Of a DNA stretch of 64,000 bases, positions 18,087 to 27,993 are shown piece by piece. The notes beneath the pieces were generated by a model, which had not been told where the DNA came from, did not search any database, and saw only the letters and a list, made by a program, of their open reading frames with translations. This DNA comes from Desulfosarcina sp. BuS5. GTDB lineage: Bacteria; Desulfobacterota; Desulfobacteria; Desulfobacterales; BuS5. A program made the position numbers and the translations under genes. Where the stretch lies: positions 3,470,501 through 3,534,500 of the forward strand of contig NZ_CP087952.1 of assembly GCF_028752835.1 (NCBI RefSeq). The letters run 5' to 3'. How positions within the stretch are numbered: position 1 is the first letter of the stretch; each line of letters starts with the position of its first letter.

Positions 18087-19310
18087 TTATAATATAAGTT
18101 GAAGAATTTTAAAAATTATCATACTGGTAATCGCGGCAGCCGGCACTGTTAATATCCAGTAAAGCATTATCTGAAGCACAATACTGAAATTGACTGCCTC
18201 AAACCCCCGCGCAATTCCCACGCCGAAGACTCCGCCCACAGCAGCATGAGTAGTGGAAACAGGCAGGCCTAATTTTGAGGCTATCAGCACTGTCGTTGCT
18301 GCGGCAAAATCGACCGAAAAACCGCGTGTATTGGTCAAGGTGGTGATTTTGGTGCCGATAGTGCCCATAACCCTGTGGCCCGCCATAGCAATTCCCAAAG
18401 CAATGCCAATGCCGCCGAATAAAAGCAAAAAAAGCGGAACAGGCACCGTTGCGCCGACTGATCCTGTTTTTACGAGAAAGTAGATCACCGCCAGCGGACC
18501 GATTGCATTGGCTACATCATTGGCGCCCTGCGCAAGCGCTACATAGCAGGAGGTCCCTATCTGAATCCGCCTGAAAATTTCTTCAACGCAATTAGACTTT
18601 TCCCCGAGAAAGCGCCGTAAAAGCCTTAAACCTGCATATCCGGTTATTACGGCAAGAATAAATGCTATAAGCAGTGCCGAGTATGTATCTATATCAAATC
18701 TTTTACCAAGAGGCGTTTTAAAAAGAAATGATAAAATAATCACGAAAAAAGCAAGGCCGATAAAAAAAGGCGCCAGCTTGAAGGCCCAGGCCATAGCGTC
18801 CTTTTTTGAAAGAATAAATTTAACTATGATTTTAAACATAATGAACGCAATCACAAGACTGAATACCGGTGAAATAATCCAACTCAAGATAACAGCTGCG
18901 AGCTTGCCCCAGTTGATCACGGAAAAACCGCCGGCCATTATTCCGAATCCAATCATTGCGCCGACTATGGAGTGGGTTGTTGAGACCGGCAACGATTTCC
19001 AGGTGGCAAAACTAACCCACAGGGCAGAGGCAAGAAGGGCGGAGAGGGCGCCTATCAGAGCAAGGTGAGGGTCAGATAAAACTTCGGTGGAAACAATACC
19101 TTTTCTGATGGTATTAGTAACATGTGAGCCAAGAAATGCGGCCCCGACAATATTCAGAATCCCAGCAATAAAAATTGCCTGCCGGATCGTTATCGCTTTG
19201 GCACCGACAGCGGATGCCATGGAATTTGCAACGTCATTGGCCCCAATATTCCACGCCATATAAAAACCGAAAATATAACCAATGATAAGTATATAATATT
19301 CTAAAATCAT
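18087..19310 (-). CDS. pit: PiT-family inorganic phosphate permease
   Basis: An inner-membrane Pi:cation symporter of 407 residues with 10-11 predicted helices. The two inverted PiT signatures are present: WNIGANDVANSMASAVGAK near the N-terminus and LAQGANDVANAIGPLAV in the second half. Conserved LPVSTTHSIVGAMIG and LPVSTTHAAVGGVFG loops accompany them. It would provide low-affinity uptake alongside the PhoB-controlled Pst system at 46-52 kb. Some PiT proteins carry sulfate or other anions, so specificity is by family only. No Shine-Dalgarno is obvious before the ATG. Confidence 0.93.
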   Translation of the reverse strand: MILEYYILIIGYIFGFYMAWNIGANDVANSMASAVGAKAITIRQAIFIAGILNIVGAAFLGSHVTNTIRKGIVSTEVLSDPHLALIGALSALLASALWVSFATWKSLPVSTTHSIVGAMIGFGIMAGGFSVINWGKLAAVILSWIISPVFSLVIAFIMFKIIVKFILSKKDAMAWAFKLAPFFIGLAFFVIILSFLFKTPLGKRFDIDTYSALLIAFILAVITGYAGLRLLRRFLGEKSNCVEEIFRRIQIGTSCYVALAQGANDVANAIGPLAVIYFLVKTGSVGATVPVPLFLLLFGGIGIALGIAMAGHRVMGTIGTKITTLTNTRGFSVDFAAATTVLIASKLGLPVSTTHAAVGGVFGVGIARGFEAVNFSIVLQIMLYWILTVPAAAITSMIIFKILQLIL

Positions 19311-19437
19311 ACTAAATTAATACCAATTTTAGATTTTCCCTGATAAAGATTTCACTTTTTTTATCGGGTACGTAACACGTGTGAATATGCAAATCAATGC
19401 TAATATTTTTTAAGCTTTTCCATCAAAGTTCTTACCT

Positions 19438-19538
19438 CAGCAATTCTAATTATGGCATATTTTTATCTATATATAGATTATGAAGCATAGCGTTGCTACA
19501 ATATGATGTGCCACAATCTTCCAAAATTAGAATTGCTG
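19438..19538. mobile_element. 101-bp MITE with 18-bp TIRs and 9-bp TSD (CAGCAATTC family, copy 1)
   Basis: The left end CAGCAATTCTAATTATGG and the right end CCAAAATTAGAATTGCTG are inverted with one mismatch. TTCTTACCT flanks both sides (19429-19437, 19539-19547) as a 9-bp target duplication. The interior is A+T-rich and non-coding. The element at 40509-40635 shares the first nine terminal bases and the 9-bp duplication size. Apart from it, 19311-19657 shows nothing but the ferredoxin leader. Confidence 0.93.
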
Positions 19539-19657
19539 TTCTTACCTAATTTTACTTGACTATTGATTATAATTTGTATAAGGCTTTTTACAATTATGGA
19601 TAAATTATGGAGGCTATCCGCCTTGATTTTTTTTTTTTACAAAAGGAGATTTGATAA

Positions 19658-19846
19658 ATGGCTTTTATTCCAACAGTAGATGCAGACAAATGCGAAGGTT
19701 GTGAAGAATGTGTTGACGTCTGTCCAGTAGATGTATTCGAGATGGTAGATGAAAAATCCTCACCGGTTAATGCTGACGAATGCCTGGGTTGTGAGAGTTG
19801 TATAGAGGTTTGTCCAGCAGATGCCATAACCGTTGAAGAGGTCTAA
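19658..19846 (+). CDS. 2[4Fe-4S] bacterial ferredoxin
   Basis: A small electron carrier of 62 residues. Cluster ligands are complete: C12, C15, C18, C22 (CEGCEECVDVCP) and C42, C45, C48, C52 (CLGCESCIEVCP). This is the clostridial-type two-cluster ferredoxin common in anaerobes. The acidic composition suits soluble electron transfer. AAAGGAG lies 8 nt before the ATG. It appears monocistronic. Confidence 0.95.
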   Translation: MAFIPTVDADKCEGCEECVDVCPVDVFEMVDEKSSPVNADECLGCESCIEVCPADAITVEEV

Positions 19847-19869
19847 GAAATATACTAAGACCCTTGCAA

Positions 19870-19912
19870 ATGAGCCCCTCTTGCGCACATAAGGGGGGGG
19901 GCTCACTCCCCC
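19870..19912. repeat. G-run/C-run hairpin after the ferredoxin gene
   Basis: GAGCCCC can pair with GGGGCTC, or the nine-G run with the following seven-C run, giving two competing stems just after the ferredoxin stop. No T tract follows, so I do not call it a terminator. The gap 19847-20245 otherwise holds one dispersed repeat and an AATTTTT tandem near 20100-20133. Confidence 0.5.
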
Positions 19913-19941
19913 CCAAGTTCACTCACTTCGGTCCGACCTAC

Positions 19942-20066
19942 TACAGATTGTCACATAAATAATTTGGCTGCGTTATCGGTCGTTGGTGTAGGGGTTCAAG
20001 ATTTTGAACCCTCCCTCTGGCCTTATGCTAAATTTCAAGATAGGGTAATTACCTGAAAATCTATAT
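19942..20066 (+). repeat. Dispersed hairpin repeat, TATAGACCGTCACATAA family, copy A
   Basis: The left flank (AGATTGTCACATAAATAATT) is followed by CTGCGTTATCGGTCG. The centre is AGGGGTTCAAGATTTTGAACCC, a self-complementary hairpin written here as GGGTTCAA / TTGAACCC. The right flank runs from CCTCTGGCCTTATG to a degenerate ATCTATA. The same central hairpin is found in copy C. Confidence 0.8.
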
Positions 20067-20245
20067 AGCCTCACCGACAAAATTGTACCTCAATTCTATA
20101 ATTTTTTAATTTTTAATTTTTAATTTTTAATTGAATGGAATAAATCTTGCTTTCAATTTTAGTGGAACTATGCTTGCTTTGGGATTAATCAGCCCCGCAA
20201 AAAAAAATTGTAATCAGAATTAAGAGACAAAATTGGGAGACCGGA

Positions 20246-21289
20246 ATGAATTGCAAATTAAAATTTCAGACATTTGTCAGCGCAATGATTATGTGCGCTT
20301 TATTGTTTAATTTTTCTTTAAACCTTTGCGCTGAAGAAAGGGTTGGAGAAATTGAATATGAAAACGGCTTTTACTACACGATTCAAAAAGGGGACACTCT
20401 CTGGGATCTTTCCCAAAAATTTTCCGACTCTCCATGGCAATGGCCTGATTTGTGGCGGGAAAACAAACAGCTGCCTAATCCGCACTGGATTTATCCGGGC
20501 GAACGGATACGCTTATACCTTAAAGAGGACACAGGCAGCATACCCGAAAATAAAATCATCAAACAAAAAATACATCAAATAGAATCAACAAAAAAGCAGG
20601 TATATTATTATTACTCTAAAATCGATCAGGCGGGTTTTATAAAAAGTGATGCCGCCAAGCCGTCCGGCACCATTTTGAAAGTAAAAGATAAAAAGGCAAT
20701 GATAAATGAAGGGGATATTATTTATATCAGAGAAGAGGGGGGGATTCCCCTCCCAGAAGGTAAAAAATATTATATTTACAGAACTATGAAACCGGTGCGG
20801 GCTCAAAACCTTACACCCTACCCGGGGGTGCAGCACTATTTTACAGGTATCGCGGAAATCGTAAACAAAGAGGCGGGATTTGCTGTCGGCAAGGTTATAA
20901 AGTCTTACCGGGCCACCAATCTTTATGATCTGCTTATGCCGTATGAACCTATTAAATCTGAAATTGCCATTACCGAAAGTATAAAAGGACTCAAGGGAAG
21001 AATTATTCTTTCAGAAGAGCATAAAGCTATGATAGGGGAGAATGATATTGCATTTATAGATAAGGGAACAAAGGACGGAATACAACCAGGCCAGCGGTAC
21101 AGCATATTTTATCAGGAAAAAGAAAAAATCAGCGCCAATTCAAACCAAGCCGTGTTGCTGCCCCCTGTTCAATACGGAATGCTCCTTGTTCTGCGTACTG
21201 AAAAAGATACCTCAACTATTTTGATTACATATTCGGAAAAAAGCGCTCACGACGGCGCAGGGATATGCTATCCTTTGGATGAAGGATAG
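20246..21289 (+). CDS. Exported LysM-domain protein
   Basis: A periplasmic or envelope protein of 347 residues. The signal peptide is residues 1-29 (cleavage after LCA). A LysM domain, which binds peptidoglycan glycan, spans residues 43-91 (YYTIQKGDTLWDLSQKF, WIYPGERIRL). The long C-terminal part has repeated beta segments such as GTILKVKDKKAMINEGDIIY and IGENDIAFIDKGTKDGIQPG, a pattern seen in uncharacterised delta-proteobacterial LysM proteins. Catalytic residues are not visible. It lies alone between two dispersed repeats. Confidence 0.82.
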   Translation: MNCKLKFQTFVSAMIMCALLFNFSLNLCAEERVGEIEYENGFYYTIQKGDTLWDLSQKFSDSPWQWPDLWRENKQLPNPHWIYPGERIRLYLKEDTGSIPENKIIKQKIHQIESTKKQVYYYYSKIDQAGFIKSDAAKPSGTILKVKDKKAMINEGDIIYIREEGGIPLPEGKKYYIYRTMKPVRAQNLTPYPGVQHYFTGIAEIVNKEAGFAVGKVIKSYRATNLYDLLMPYEPIKSEIAITESIKGLKGRIILSEEHKAMIGENDIAFIDKGTKDGIQPGQRYSIFYQEKEKISANSNQAVLLPPVQYGMLLVLRTEKDTSTILITYSEKSAHDGAGICYPLDEG

Positions 21290-21388
21290 AGGGAAAAGTC
21301 TGACATATCACTTCAAAAGTACTTTACACTTTTTTTTAAAAAATAAACGAGGTTTGTTTTAATCTCAGCCATTTTGAGATATGAGGGA

Positions 21389-21434
21389 TGAGTATTGAGA
21401 ATAAAGATACAGTAAAGTTTTTTCTCAATACTCA
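21389..21434. repeat. 13-bp perfect inverted repeat
   Basis: TGAGTATTGAGAA (21389-21401) pairs exactly with TTCTCAATACTCA (21422-21434) across a 20-nt loop. It lies between the convergent LysM and TPR genes, with a T-rich loop but no U tract after the stem. A terminator role is possible. Confidence 0.5.
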
Positions 21435-21480
21435 CAACTCAACCCTAAGTGGCCCAAGATAAAACCAAGCCCAAACAAAC

Positions 21481-21586
21481 CTATAGACCGTCAGATGATT
21501 AATTTCACAAGGCCAGAGGGAGGAAGGCGTATTATAATACTCCGGCGACCGATAACGCAGTGAAATTATTTATGTGACGGTCTATA
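21481..21586 (-). repeat. Dispersed hairpin repeat, copy B
   Basis: Complete copy in reverse orientation: CTATAGACCGTCAGATGATT at one end and ATTTATGTGACGGTCTATA at the other. The CTGCGTTAT core is on the minus strand (21553-21560). The central segment is of the GTATT..AATAC type and is shared with copy D. Confidence 0.85.
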
Positions 21587-21651
21587 TCTGTGTTTATTTG
21601 TATCCCACTGTTGTTTCAAAAGTGTCAACGATAAATGAGGGATGCCAAGTT

Positions 21652-22446
21652 TCAATATATTTCTTCAGCCTTTTTTTTAGCCTCTTTTGCCTGCTTGCTG
21701 CCCGGGAAAAGTTCAATAATCCTGTTATATGCATCAACAGCCTTTGTGTATGATTGGGAACGCCGATATGCTCTGGCCAGCTCAAAATATAACACAGCGG
21801 ACCGAGGAGAAAGTTTATCATCTTTTTTTGATTTTTCGACATCCCTTTCATAAACTGCAACAGCCGTTTCGAGCGTTGAAACTGCATCCGGCAGTCTGTT
21901 CAGCATAATATACGTTTGGCCAAGGCCCAACAGGGCTTTTAAAAATTCCGGCTGAAGTTCCAGAGCATCAAGATAGTATTTTTCTGCAAGTTTATATTCT
22001 TTTTTCTTGTAATAAGCCCATCCCATATTCGAAAGCGGGTTATACGGAGTGACATAGAGTAGATCTTTTGTAACTTTTTGAAAATAATCTATAGCCGTAT
22101 CCCAATCACCTTTTACCATATATGCCGTGCCCAGGTTGTTCATAGCCGGGGCATAATCGTGCTTTAATTTAACAGCTTCCTTAAAATGGGCTATTGCAAG
22201 ATCATTCCTCCCTTTTGCCATATAAACCTCGCCCAAGTCATTATGAAGGAAAGGGTCGTTATGATATATCTCTTCCGCCCGAAAAAATTCTTTTAAGGCT
22301 AAAGTATATTTCCCCTCTGCCATGTATACTTCGCCCAAATTCCGGATGGCTTCCCCCTGTTTTTTTTGCTTTGCTATGTAGGAGGTACATGAAACAAAAA
22401 ATAAAATAAAAATAGTGAATATTATAAAAGAAAATTTTCTAATCAT
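21652..22446 (-). CDS. TPR lipoprotein, PilF/PilW-like
   Basis: The product has 264 residues. A lipobox FVSC puts the acylated Cys at residue 20. Six or so TPR units follow (AIRNLGEVYMAEGKYTLALK, FLHNDLGEVYMAKGRNDLAI, APAMNNLGTAYMVKGDWDTA, and others). This layout resembles type IV pilus assembly factor PilF/PilW, but no pilus genes are nearby and the assignment is only structural. The start lies one base after the stop of the LysM/TM gene, placing it last in the serS-thrC-LysM-TPR operon. Confidence 0.8.
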   Translation of the reverse strand: MIRKFSFIIFTIFILFFVSCTSYIAKQKKQGEAIRNLGEVYMAEGKYTLALKEFFRAEEIYHNDPFLHNDLGEVYMAKGRNDLAIAHFKEAVKLKHDYAPAMNNLGTAYMVKGDWDTAIDYFQKVTKDLLYVTPYNPLSNMGWAYYKKKEYKLAEKYYLDALELQPEFLKALLGLGQTYIMLNRLPDAVSTLETAVAVYERDVEKSKKDDKLSPRSAVLYFELARAYRRSQSYTKAVDAYNRIIELFPGSKQAKEAKKKAEEIY

Positions 22447-22447
22447 A

Positions 22448-24235
22448 TTATTCCCAAATAATAAGTTTGATTTTTTTGTCTTTTAAAAACTGAACAATTT
22501 GATTGTCAAGGAAATGGCCGGCAAGCAATACTTTTTCATCAGTTTCGGTGTTAATAAGAAAACCGGATATGATTAAATCTATATTGTGCTGTCCCGGTTT
22601 TTGTGCGGCATGAAATATTGGATTTTTTTTATATACAATGCCGACAGCCTTCAAAATTTTTTTCGATACAGCATCAATAGAATCATTTTTAAATATCTGC
22701 ACTATATCAAAACCCGATTTTTTTATTGCATCAACTGAATCTCCGTAAAAATTTCCGTAATCCACAAGCAGAGGATGCCCACTATTAGTCGATATAAAAT
22801 TCGATATGGTTTTTACTTGAACACCGGCATATGGAAAAGTAATATGAACATTCGGAATATATTTATAATCCAAAGCTGCAAGTAAATCACTCACAAATGA
22901 TTTATGATCTGCAACACTTAAGGTGATAATATTTTCACCATACTCGGACAACTTGTCTTCAGGTGGATGTTCAATCTCTTTATTGCCGCGAAACAACTCT
23001 TTAACTATTATATTATGCTGAAACAAATACTGCAGGATTGAATCAGGAATTTTTTGATCAATACTATCAATCCAGAAGATACATACATGATTCATTCCCT
23101 GGCCCGGTATTTGATTTGGTCCGGCCGGTTTGTCGATTATCCATTTAGCCCGTATTATTACTTTCACTCCCTTATCTGAAAATGAGAAAACGGTTTTTGA
23201 ATTGTTTTTTTTAATTACTTCCAATACCGCATCGAATACTTGCTCGGAAGTGGCTTCTCCAGAAACCGCTGCAAACTTCAAGTTTTTCCAATGTGATTTA
23301 ATAATCTCTTTTTGAGATTCTGAAAACCCCTTCTCTCCGGTATAGATGACCCTTTGCCCGTCATTAAATTCAAGCACCGGGAAATGTGACAGATTAAGTT
23401 CAATATCCTTTTTATTTTTTCTGGGAAAATGGTAAATACCTTTATTAATAAGTTTGGCCTCAAGAATAGACGCAGCCTCTGCCAAAGGTGATTTTAGTTC
23501 ATCGTTGCTTTCTTTAGATTCAAAAGTACTGAGTGCAATAGTATTAGAAGTATCAGAAATATCTGATTTGGGTTTTTTATCATAACCAGCAATAAACTCT
23601 TTTGAATTGTCAAAAATGGAAGCATACCATGACTCATTCTGCACGGATGCTTTCGGAATTTTAATTGTTTGGCCGGCTATAATTCGATTAATATCAGATA
23701 GTTCTGGATTAACCTGCTTAAAAAGTTTAAGGCCGTCTTTATACGATTGCGAGCCGTATACCCCGAATCTTTGAGTAATAAGTTTTGATACGCAATCACC
23801 CTTTTTCACCTTATATCCGGTAGTATGCCTGGCAAGCAGTTCGGAAACGCTCATTATGGTTACAAAGGGAATGGTAATAATTCCTGAAGCCTGCCCCGGC
23901 ATTGCTCCAGGCAACAACTTCCTTAAGGGTATGAGTATATGCTGGCCGGGGCGTATTATGTCCAAGTTGTTTATGTGAGGATTTATACTCTTGAATATGC
24001 TTAAGAATTCAGGGAAATCCCTGTGTGATATCTCGCCTTTTTGTTTGAAAACTTTAAGAATCCAGTCATTTTTCTGCACAACATACGGATCGCACAAAAT
24101 ATCTATGCCGCTGACTTGTCGCACCATATAGGTTTTATAAAGTAATGCGCCGTAAGCATAAAATGAGATTAGCAGACATCCTGATATAATCCCGGCCGTT
24201 AAAAAACAGAGTCTCCTTAGCCTTTTTTTTTGCAT
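22448..24235 (-). CDS. Membrane-anchored protein with two LysM domains
   Basis: The 595-residue protein has one N-terminal helix (about 9-30). LysM-like domain 1 is at about 51-104 (YVVQKNDWILKVFKQKG to IIRPGQHILIPL) and LysM domain 2 at about 141-195 (YKVKKGDCVSKLITQRFG to IIAGQTIKIPK). The remaining 400 residues are unrecognised; IYTGEKGFSESQKEIIKSHW and a DYGNFYGDSVDAIKKSGFD segment suggest a globular periplasmic domain. The start overlaps thrC by 19 nt, with GGAG 6 nt upstream, indicating translational coupling. Peptidoglycan binding is inferred; the reason for coupling to threonine synthase is unclear. Confidence 0.8.
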   Translation of the reverse strand: MQKKRLRRLCFLTAGIISGCLLISFYAYGALLYKTYMVRQVSGIDILCDPYVVQKNDWILKVFKQKGEISHRDFPEFLSIFKSINPHINNLDIIRPGQHILIPLRKLLPGAMPGQASGIITIPFVTIMSVSELLARHTTGYKVKKGDCVSKLITQRFGVYGSQSYKDGLKLFKQVNPELSDINRIIAGQTIKIPKASVQNESWYASIFDNSKEFIAGYDKKPKSDISDTSNTIALSTFESKESNDELKSPLAEAASILEAKLINKGIYHFPRKNKKDIELNLSHFPVLEFNDGQRVIYTGEKGFSESQKEIIKSHWKNLKFAAVSGEATSEQVFDAVLEVIKKNNSKTVFSFSDKGVKVIIRAKWIIDKPAGPNQIPGQGMNHVCIFWIDSIDQKIPDSILQYLFQHNIIVKELFRGNKEIEHPPEDKLSEYGENIITLSVADHKSFVSDLLAALDYKYIPNVHITFPYAGVQVKTISNFISTNSGHPLLVDYGNFYGDSVDAIKKSGFDIVQIFKNDSIDAVSKKILKAVGIVYKKNPIFHAAQKPGQHNIDLIISGFLINTETDEKVLLAGHFLDNQIVQFLKDKKIKLIIWE

Positions 24236-25740
24236 GCGGTCTCCTGCCTGAGATCCAGATATTCAGCAATGTTATCGGATACGCGTTTTACAAAGATATT
24301 AAAATCATCTCCCTCCAGGGGTTTTCCCGGGGCTGGAAATTTTTGTAAATCTCCAGGTTTGATAAGTACGGGAGTATTGATAAGCTCGAGATCCGGTATA
24401 ATATTAAATTCAGCTGGAAAGCTGCCGTTGAAATAGGTATCCGCAAAACCGGAAAATTTTATGGCATGAGCGGTGGAATCGAGTATGGCCACATCATCTT
24501 TGCCGATTAATCCGCGTTTGGATGCTTCAACAAGACCGGCCAGTGATTCACCTCCCTGGGTGCAGGCTATATGGCCGTTACGGTTTGCAATAAGCTCCCA
24601 GTCCATAATAGACTGCTCGGAGACTTCCACAAAAAAAAGATTCTCCTTTTCGGAAATTTTGTTATAAAGATCAACAAGATGTATGACCCGGGGCATGGAA
24701 ACAGGATTGCCGATCATAGCTGCCTGGGCAACGCTCGATTTTACTCTTACAGGCACGAATTTACGTTTTTTTGCATCAGGTTCAAGATAATATCGATACA
24801 CAGGATCTGCATGTTTCGACTGAACTCCGATAATTCTTGGAAGTTTATCGATAATGCCGGCATCATAAAATTTGAGGAATCCGCTGATAACTGCAGAAAT
24901 ATTACCGGCATTACCCACAGGCAATATTACTGTTTTTTGATCCATATCATACTCAAATTCCTGCGCGATCTCGTACGAATAGGACTCCTGGCCTAAAATT
25001 CTCCACGCATTTTTAGAGTTTAAAAGCGCCACATTGTATCTTTCCGACAAGCTCTCCACAACCTTCATGCAGTCGTCAAAAACACCAGGTATTTCAAATA
25101 CGGCCGCACCGCTTCCCAAAGGCTGTGAAAGCTGCTGGGGAGTCACTTTTTTATGGGGCAGAAGAACCGCAGATTTTACCAAGGGCTGCAAAAATGAGGC
25201 ATACAGAGCCGCCGCCGCGGAAGTATCCCCGGTGGAAGCACAGACTGCCAGCACATTTTCAACATGCTTTCCCTGAATTAAAAAATTTATATAGCTAAAA
25301 GCGCTGGCCATGCCCCGGTCCTTAAATGAAGCGCTTGGATTCTGGCCGTCGTTTTTAAAAAAAAACCTGACTCCAACTTTATCCTGCAAAAAAGAATTGG
25401 CCTCTATCACAGGAGTATGTCCCTCGCCAAGATAGAGAATCGTTTCCAGGGGCAACACCGGGCCGATAAATTCATGATAACGGTAAATACCTTTTAAGGC
25501 CGGTTTGTTAAGCATCCTTCGATAATCGAAAATACGCCGCCATGTTTTCCCGGGGATCTGTTTCAAATGTTCAAAATCTTCATCATAAATCAGCAGGATC
25601 TGCCCGCATTCCGGGCAGGTATAAAGAAGTGTCTCGATCCCGAATTTTCGATTACAATCGAGGCAGCGATATATAAGCTTACCCTTGTGCCCGGGTATTA
25701 TAAAAGGTCTGATATCTTCCGGAAAATCTTCTACCCGCAT
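24217..25740 (-). CDS. thrC: Threonine synthase
   Basis: It converts O-phosphohomoserine to threonine (PLP, cytoplasm). The PLP lysine is K140 in [10 protein letters not shown]; the phosphate-binding region [10 protein letters not shown] is also present. The N-terminus bears a rubredoxin-like CLDCN...CPECG pair (C26, C29, C42, C45), as in long archaeal and bacterial ThrC forms of about 490-510 residues. AAGGATAG precedes the ATG, which overlaps the end of serS by 10 nt. Upstream threonine-pathway genes are not in this window. Confidence 0.93.
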   Translation of the reverse strand: MRVEDFPEDIRPFIIPGHKGKLIYRCLDCNRKFGIETLLYTCPECGQILLIYDEDFEHLKQIPGKTWRRIFDYRRMLNKPALKGIYRYHEFIGPVLPLETILYLGEGHTPVIEANSFLQDKVGVRFFFKNDGQNPSASFKDRGMASAFSYINFLIQGKHVENVLAVCASTGDTSAAAALYASFLQPLVKSAVLLPHKKVTPQQLSQPLGSGAAVFEIPGVFDDCMKVVESLSERYNVALLNSKNAWRILGQESYSYEIAQEFEYDMDQKTVILPVGNAGNISAVISGFLKFYDAGIIDKLPRIIGVQSKHADPVYRYYLEPDAKKRKFVPVRVKSSVAQAAMIGNPVSMPRVIHLVDLYNKISEKENLFFVEVSEQSIMDWELIANRNGHIACTQGGESLAGLVEASKRGLIGKDDVAILDSTAHAIKFSGFADTYFNGSFPAEFNIIPDLELINTPVLIKPGDLQKFPAPGKPLEGDDFNIFVKRVSDNIAEYLDLRQETACKKKG

Positions 25741-27008
25741 GGCTCTATCCTTTTCATCCCCTCCATATAGGGCTGTAATGCTTCCGGTATTGCCACCGAG
25801 CCGTCGGCTTTTTGAAAATTTTCAATTACCGCCGCAACTGTCCGGCCCACGGCCAGCCCGGAACCGTTTAAAGTATGAACAAGCTCGGTCCCTTTTTTAC
25901 CCTTTCGTCTGAATCTGATATTGCCCCGCCTTGCCTGAAATGCTTCAAAATTACTGCAGGAAGAAATCTCTCTGTAAACATTCTGAGCGGGCATCCATAC
26001 TTCAATATCATAGGTTTTTGCTGCTGAAAAACCAAGATCACCAGTGCAAAGCTCTATAACCTGATAGGGAATTTCAAGTCGTTTTAATATAGTCTCCGCA
26101 TTGTTAAGCAGATTCTCCAGTTCATCATAAGATGTTTCAGGTGTAGTAAATTTAACAAGTTCCACCTTGTTAAACTGGTGCTGTCGTATCAATCCTTTTG
26201 TATCTTTACCATAAGATCCCGCCTCTGAACGGAAACAGGGAGTATAAGCGGCATAAAAAACGGGAAGGTTCTCTTCTTCAAGGATTTCACCCTGATGTAT
26301 GTTGGTTACCGGGACTTCTGCTGTGGGAATTAAATAATAATCCAATCCCTGAAGTTTGAAAAGATCCTCCTCAAACTTGGGAAGCTGCCCGGTGTTGGTC
26401 ATGCTGCCGCGGTTCACTATAAAGGGAGGGAGAACCTCCTTATAGCCGTGACGTTCAGTATGCAGGTCAAGCATAAAATTTATCAAGGCTCTTTCCATCC
26501 TTGCGCCAGGGCCGAAATAAAGCGGGAAGCGGGCTCCTGTAATCCTGGCGGCTCTGTTAAAATCAAGGATACCCAGTTGCTCACCCAAGGTCCAGTGGGG
26601 CAGAGGTTTAAAATCGAAATCAGGCAATCTTCCTTTAATATATCGAACCGGATTGTCGGAAGGATCCTCTCCCAGGGGCACAGACGCATGGGGTAGGTTG
26701 GGCAATGACATGACAATAATGTTAATTTTTTCTTCTGCTTCGGATAAGGAGTTCGCCAGATTTTTGACACTGGATGAAACTGTACGCATTTCATTGACAA
26801 TGCCCTCTGCATCCTCCCCCTTTTTTTTCATTGCCGCAATCTCTTGCGAGACCACGTTGCGGCGATGCCTGAGATTTTCAAGTTCCAGTAAAATTTTTTT
26901 TCGCTGCTCATTGAAAGAATTCAAGTCTTCAAGATCGGCTGTTTTCCCGCGTGTGGAAAGCGCTTTTTGAACTTTCTGCAAATTTTGGGTTACATATTTT
27001 ATGTCCAG
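25731..27008 (-). CDS. serS: Seryl-tRNA synthetase
   Basis: A class II synthetase that charges tRNA-Ser (and tRNA-Sec where present). An N-terminal coiled-coil tRNA-binding arm ([20 protein letters not shown] to [10 protein letters not shown]) leads into the catalytic core. Motif 2 appears as [21 protein letters not shown] with an R-containing loop, and motif 3 as [21 protein letters not shown] chose the ATG at 27008 (425 residues), rather than the one at 27029, because MLDIKYV matches family N-termini. It heads the operon with thrC. Confidence 0.94.
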   Translation of the reverse strand: MDIKYVTQNLQKVQKALSTRGKTADLEDLNSFNEQRKKILLELENLRHRRNVVSQEIAAMKKKGEDAEGIVNEMRTVSSSVKNLANSLSEAEEKINIIVMSLPNLPHASVPLGEDPSDNPVRYIKGRLPDFDFKPLPHWTLGEQLGILDFNRAARITGARFPLYFGPGARMERALINFMLDLHTERHGYKEVLPPFIVNRGSMTNTGQLPKFEEDLFKLQGLDYYLIPTAEVPVTNIHQGEILEEENLPVFYAAYTPCFRSEAGSYGKDTKGLIRQHQFNKVELVKFTTPETSYDELENLLNNAETILKRLEIPYQVIELCTGDLGFSAAKTYDIEVWMPAQNVYREISSCSNFEAFQARRGNIRFRRKGKKGTELVHTLNGSGLAVGRTVAAVIENFQKADGSVAIPEALQPYMEGMKRIEPCG

Positions 27009-27047
27009 CATAACAATTCCCGTATTCATTAAAAAGTCTGAGACATA

Positions 27048-27176
27048 TATAGATTCTCACATAAATAATTTCACTGCGTTATCGGTCGTCGAAGTAGGGG
27101 TTCAAGATTTTGAACCCCTATCACCTCTGGCCTTGTGTCAAATTTTAAAATCGGGTTATTATCTGAAATCCTATAG
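27048..27176 (+). repeat. Dispersed hairpin repeat, copy C
   Basis: The left flank is TATAGATTCTCACATAAATA, then TTTCACTGCGTTATCGGTCG. The centre is GGGGTTCAAGATTTTGAACC, as in copy A. The right flank is CCTCTGGCCTTGTGTCAAAT with a degraded end. It lies upstream of serS between divergent genes. Confidence 0.82.
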
Positions 27177-27375
27177 GATAATATGGAAAAATACAATTTG
27201 CAGGTTATTTAGTCAATGATTATTATAGGTTGACTTTATTCAAAATTTTATATATGCAAAGTCAATTTAGAAATGGATGATTTGTCAATGCTGGTCGGGT
27301 TTCATTGAAATAATATGAAAAGTTAATCATGTTACCATGAAACATAAATATAAAAAATGGTTCAGGAGAACATAA

Positions 27376-27963
27376 ATGGAGGCAGTGAAAGAAAAAAAAC
27401 GTGTCATCCGCGAAAAAATTTCTATAACACTTTCCGCATTTTCTGATAGTGAGTTAGCTGATAAAACCAAAGCAGTAGAAAACAGGTTGTTTGATTTTGC
27501 CAATTTTTTTGAATCAAAAATTGTATTATTATATATAAATAACGTAAACGAAGTAAATACGGAACAGATAATTAAAAAGTCCTTAAAACTTAATAAAATC
27601 GTCATTCTTCCAGCAATTGGCACAAAAAATCATGAAATAAAATTGCTGAAAATTGATAATGTCGAAACAGATTTAAAAATCGGCTCACGAGGTATTTTAG
27701 AGCCTGATGCTGAAAAATGTAAACTTGTCCCCGTGGAATGTATAGATATTGCAATTGTCCCCGGAATTGCACTGGATGAAAAAGGCAGCAGAATAGGGTT
27801 CGGCGATGGATACTACGACCGGCTTATCCCAAAACTGCCTCTTACTGCCAGAAAGGTCGGCATTGCTTTTGAGGATCAAATTATAAAACAGGTGCCGACC
27901 GAATCACATGACCGGCATGTGGATATCATTATTACTGAAAAAAGAATCATATATAAAATTTAA
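27376..27963 (+). CDS. 5-formyltetrahydrofolate cyclo-ligase family protein
   Basis: It converts 5-formyl-THF to 5,10-methenyl-THF using ATP, in the cytoplasm. The product has 195 residues, usual for the family. The signature is PGIALDEKGSRIGFGDGYYD, preceded by the basic N-terminal KKRVIREKI and a VILPAIG strand. AGGAG lies 8 nt before the ATG. It is apparently monocistronic: an inverted-repeat element follows 30 nt after the stop. Confidence 0.93.
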   Translation: MEAVKEKKRVIREKISITLSAFSDSELADKTKAVENRLFDFANFFESKIVLLYINNVNEVNTEQIIKKSLKLNKIVILPAIGTKNHEIKLLKIDNVETDLKIGSRGILEPDAEKCKLVPVECIDIAIVPGIALDEKGSRIGFGDGYYDRLIPKLPLTARKVGIAFEDQIIKQVPTESHDRHVDIIITEKRIIYKI

Positions 27964-27993
27964 GATTTTAGGTTTTAAGTTTTAAGCCTTTAA

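Noticed and set aside
19658-19846. Long minus-strand ORF over the ferredoxin
   Set aside because: Its Ser/Thr/Gln-rich sequence is the antisense of the Cys-rich ferredoxin repeats.
27200-27375. 6S RNA next to the 5-formyl-THF cyclo-ligase gene
   Set aside because: That linkage is known in gamma-proteobacteria, but no long bulged rod structure is visible here.
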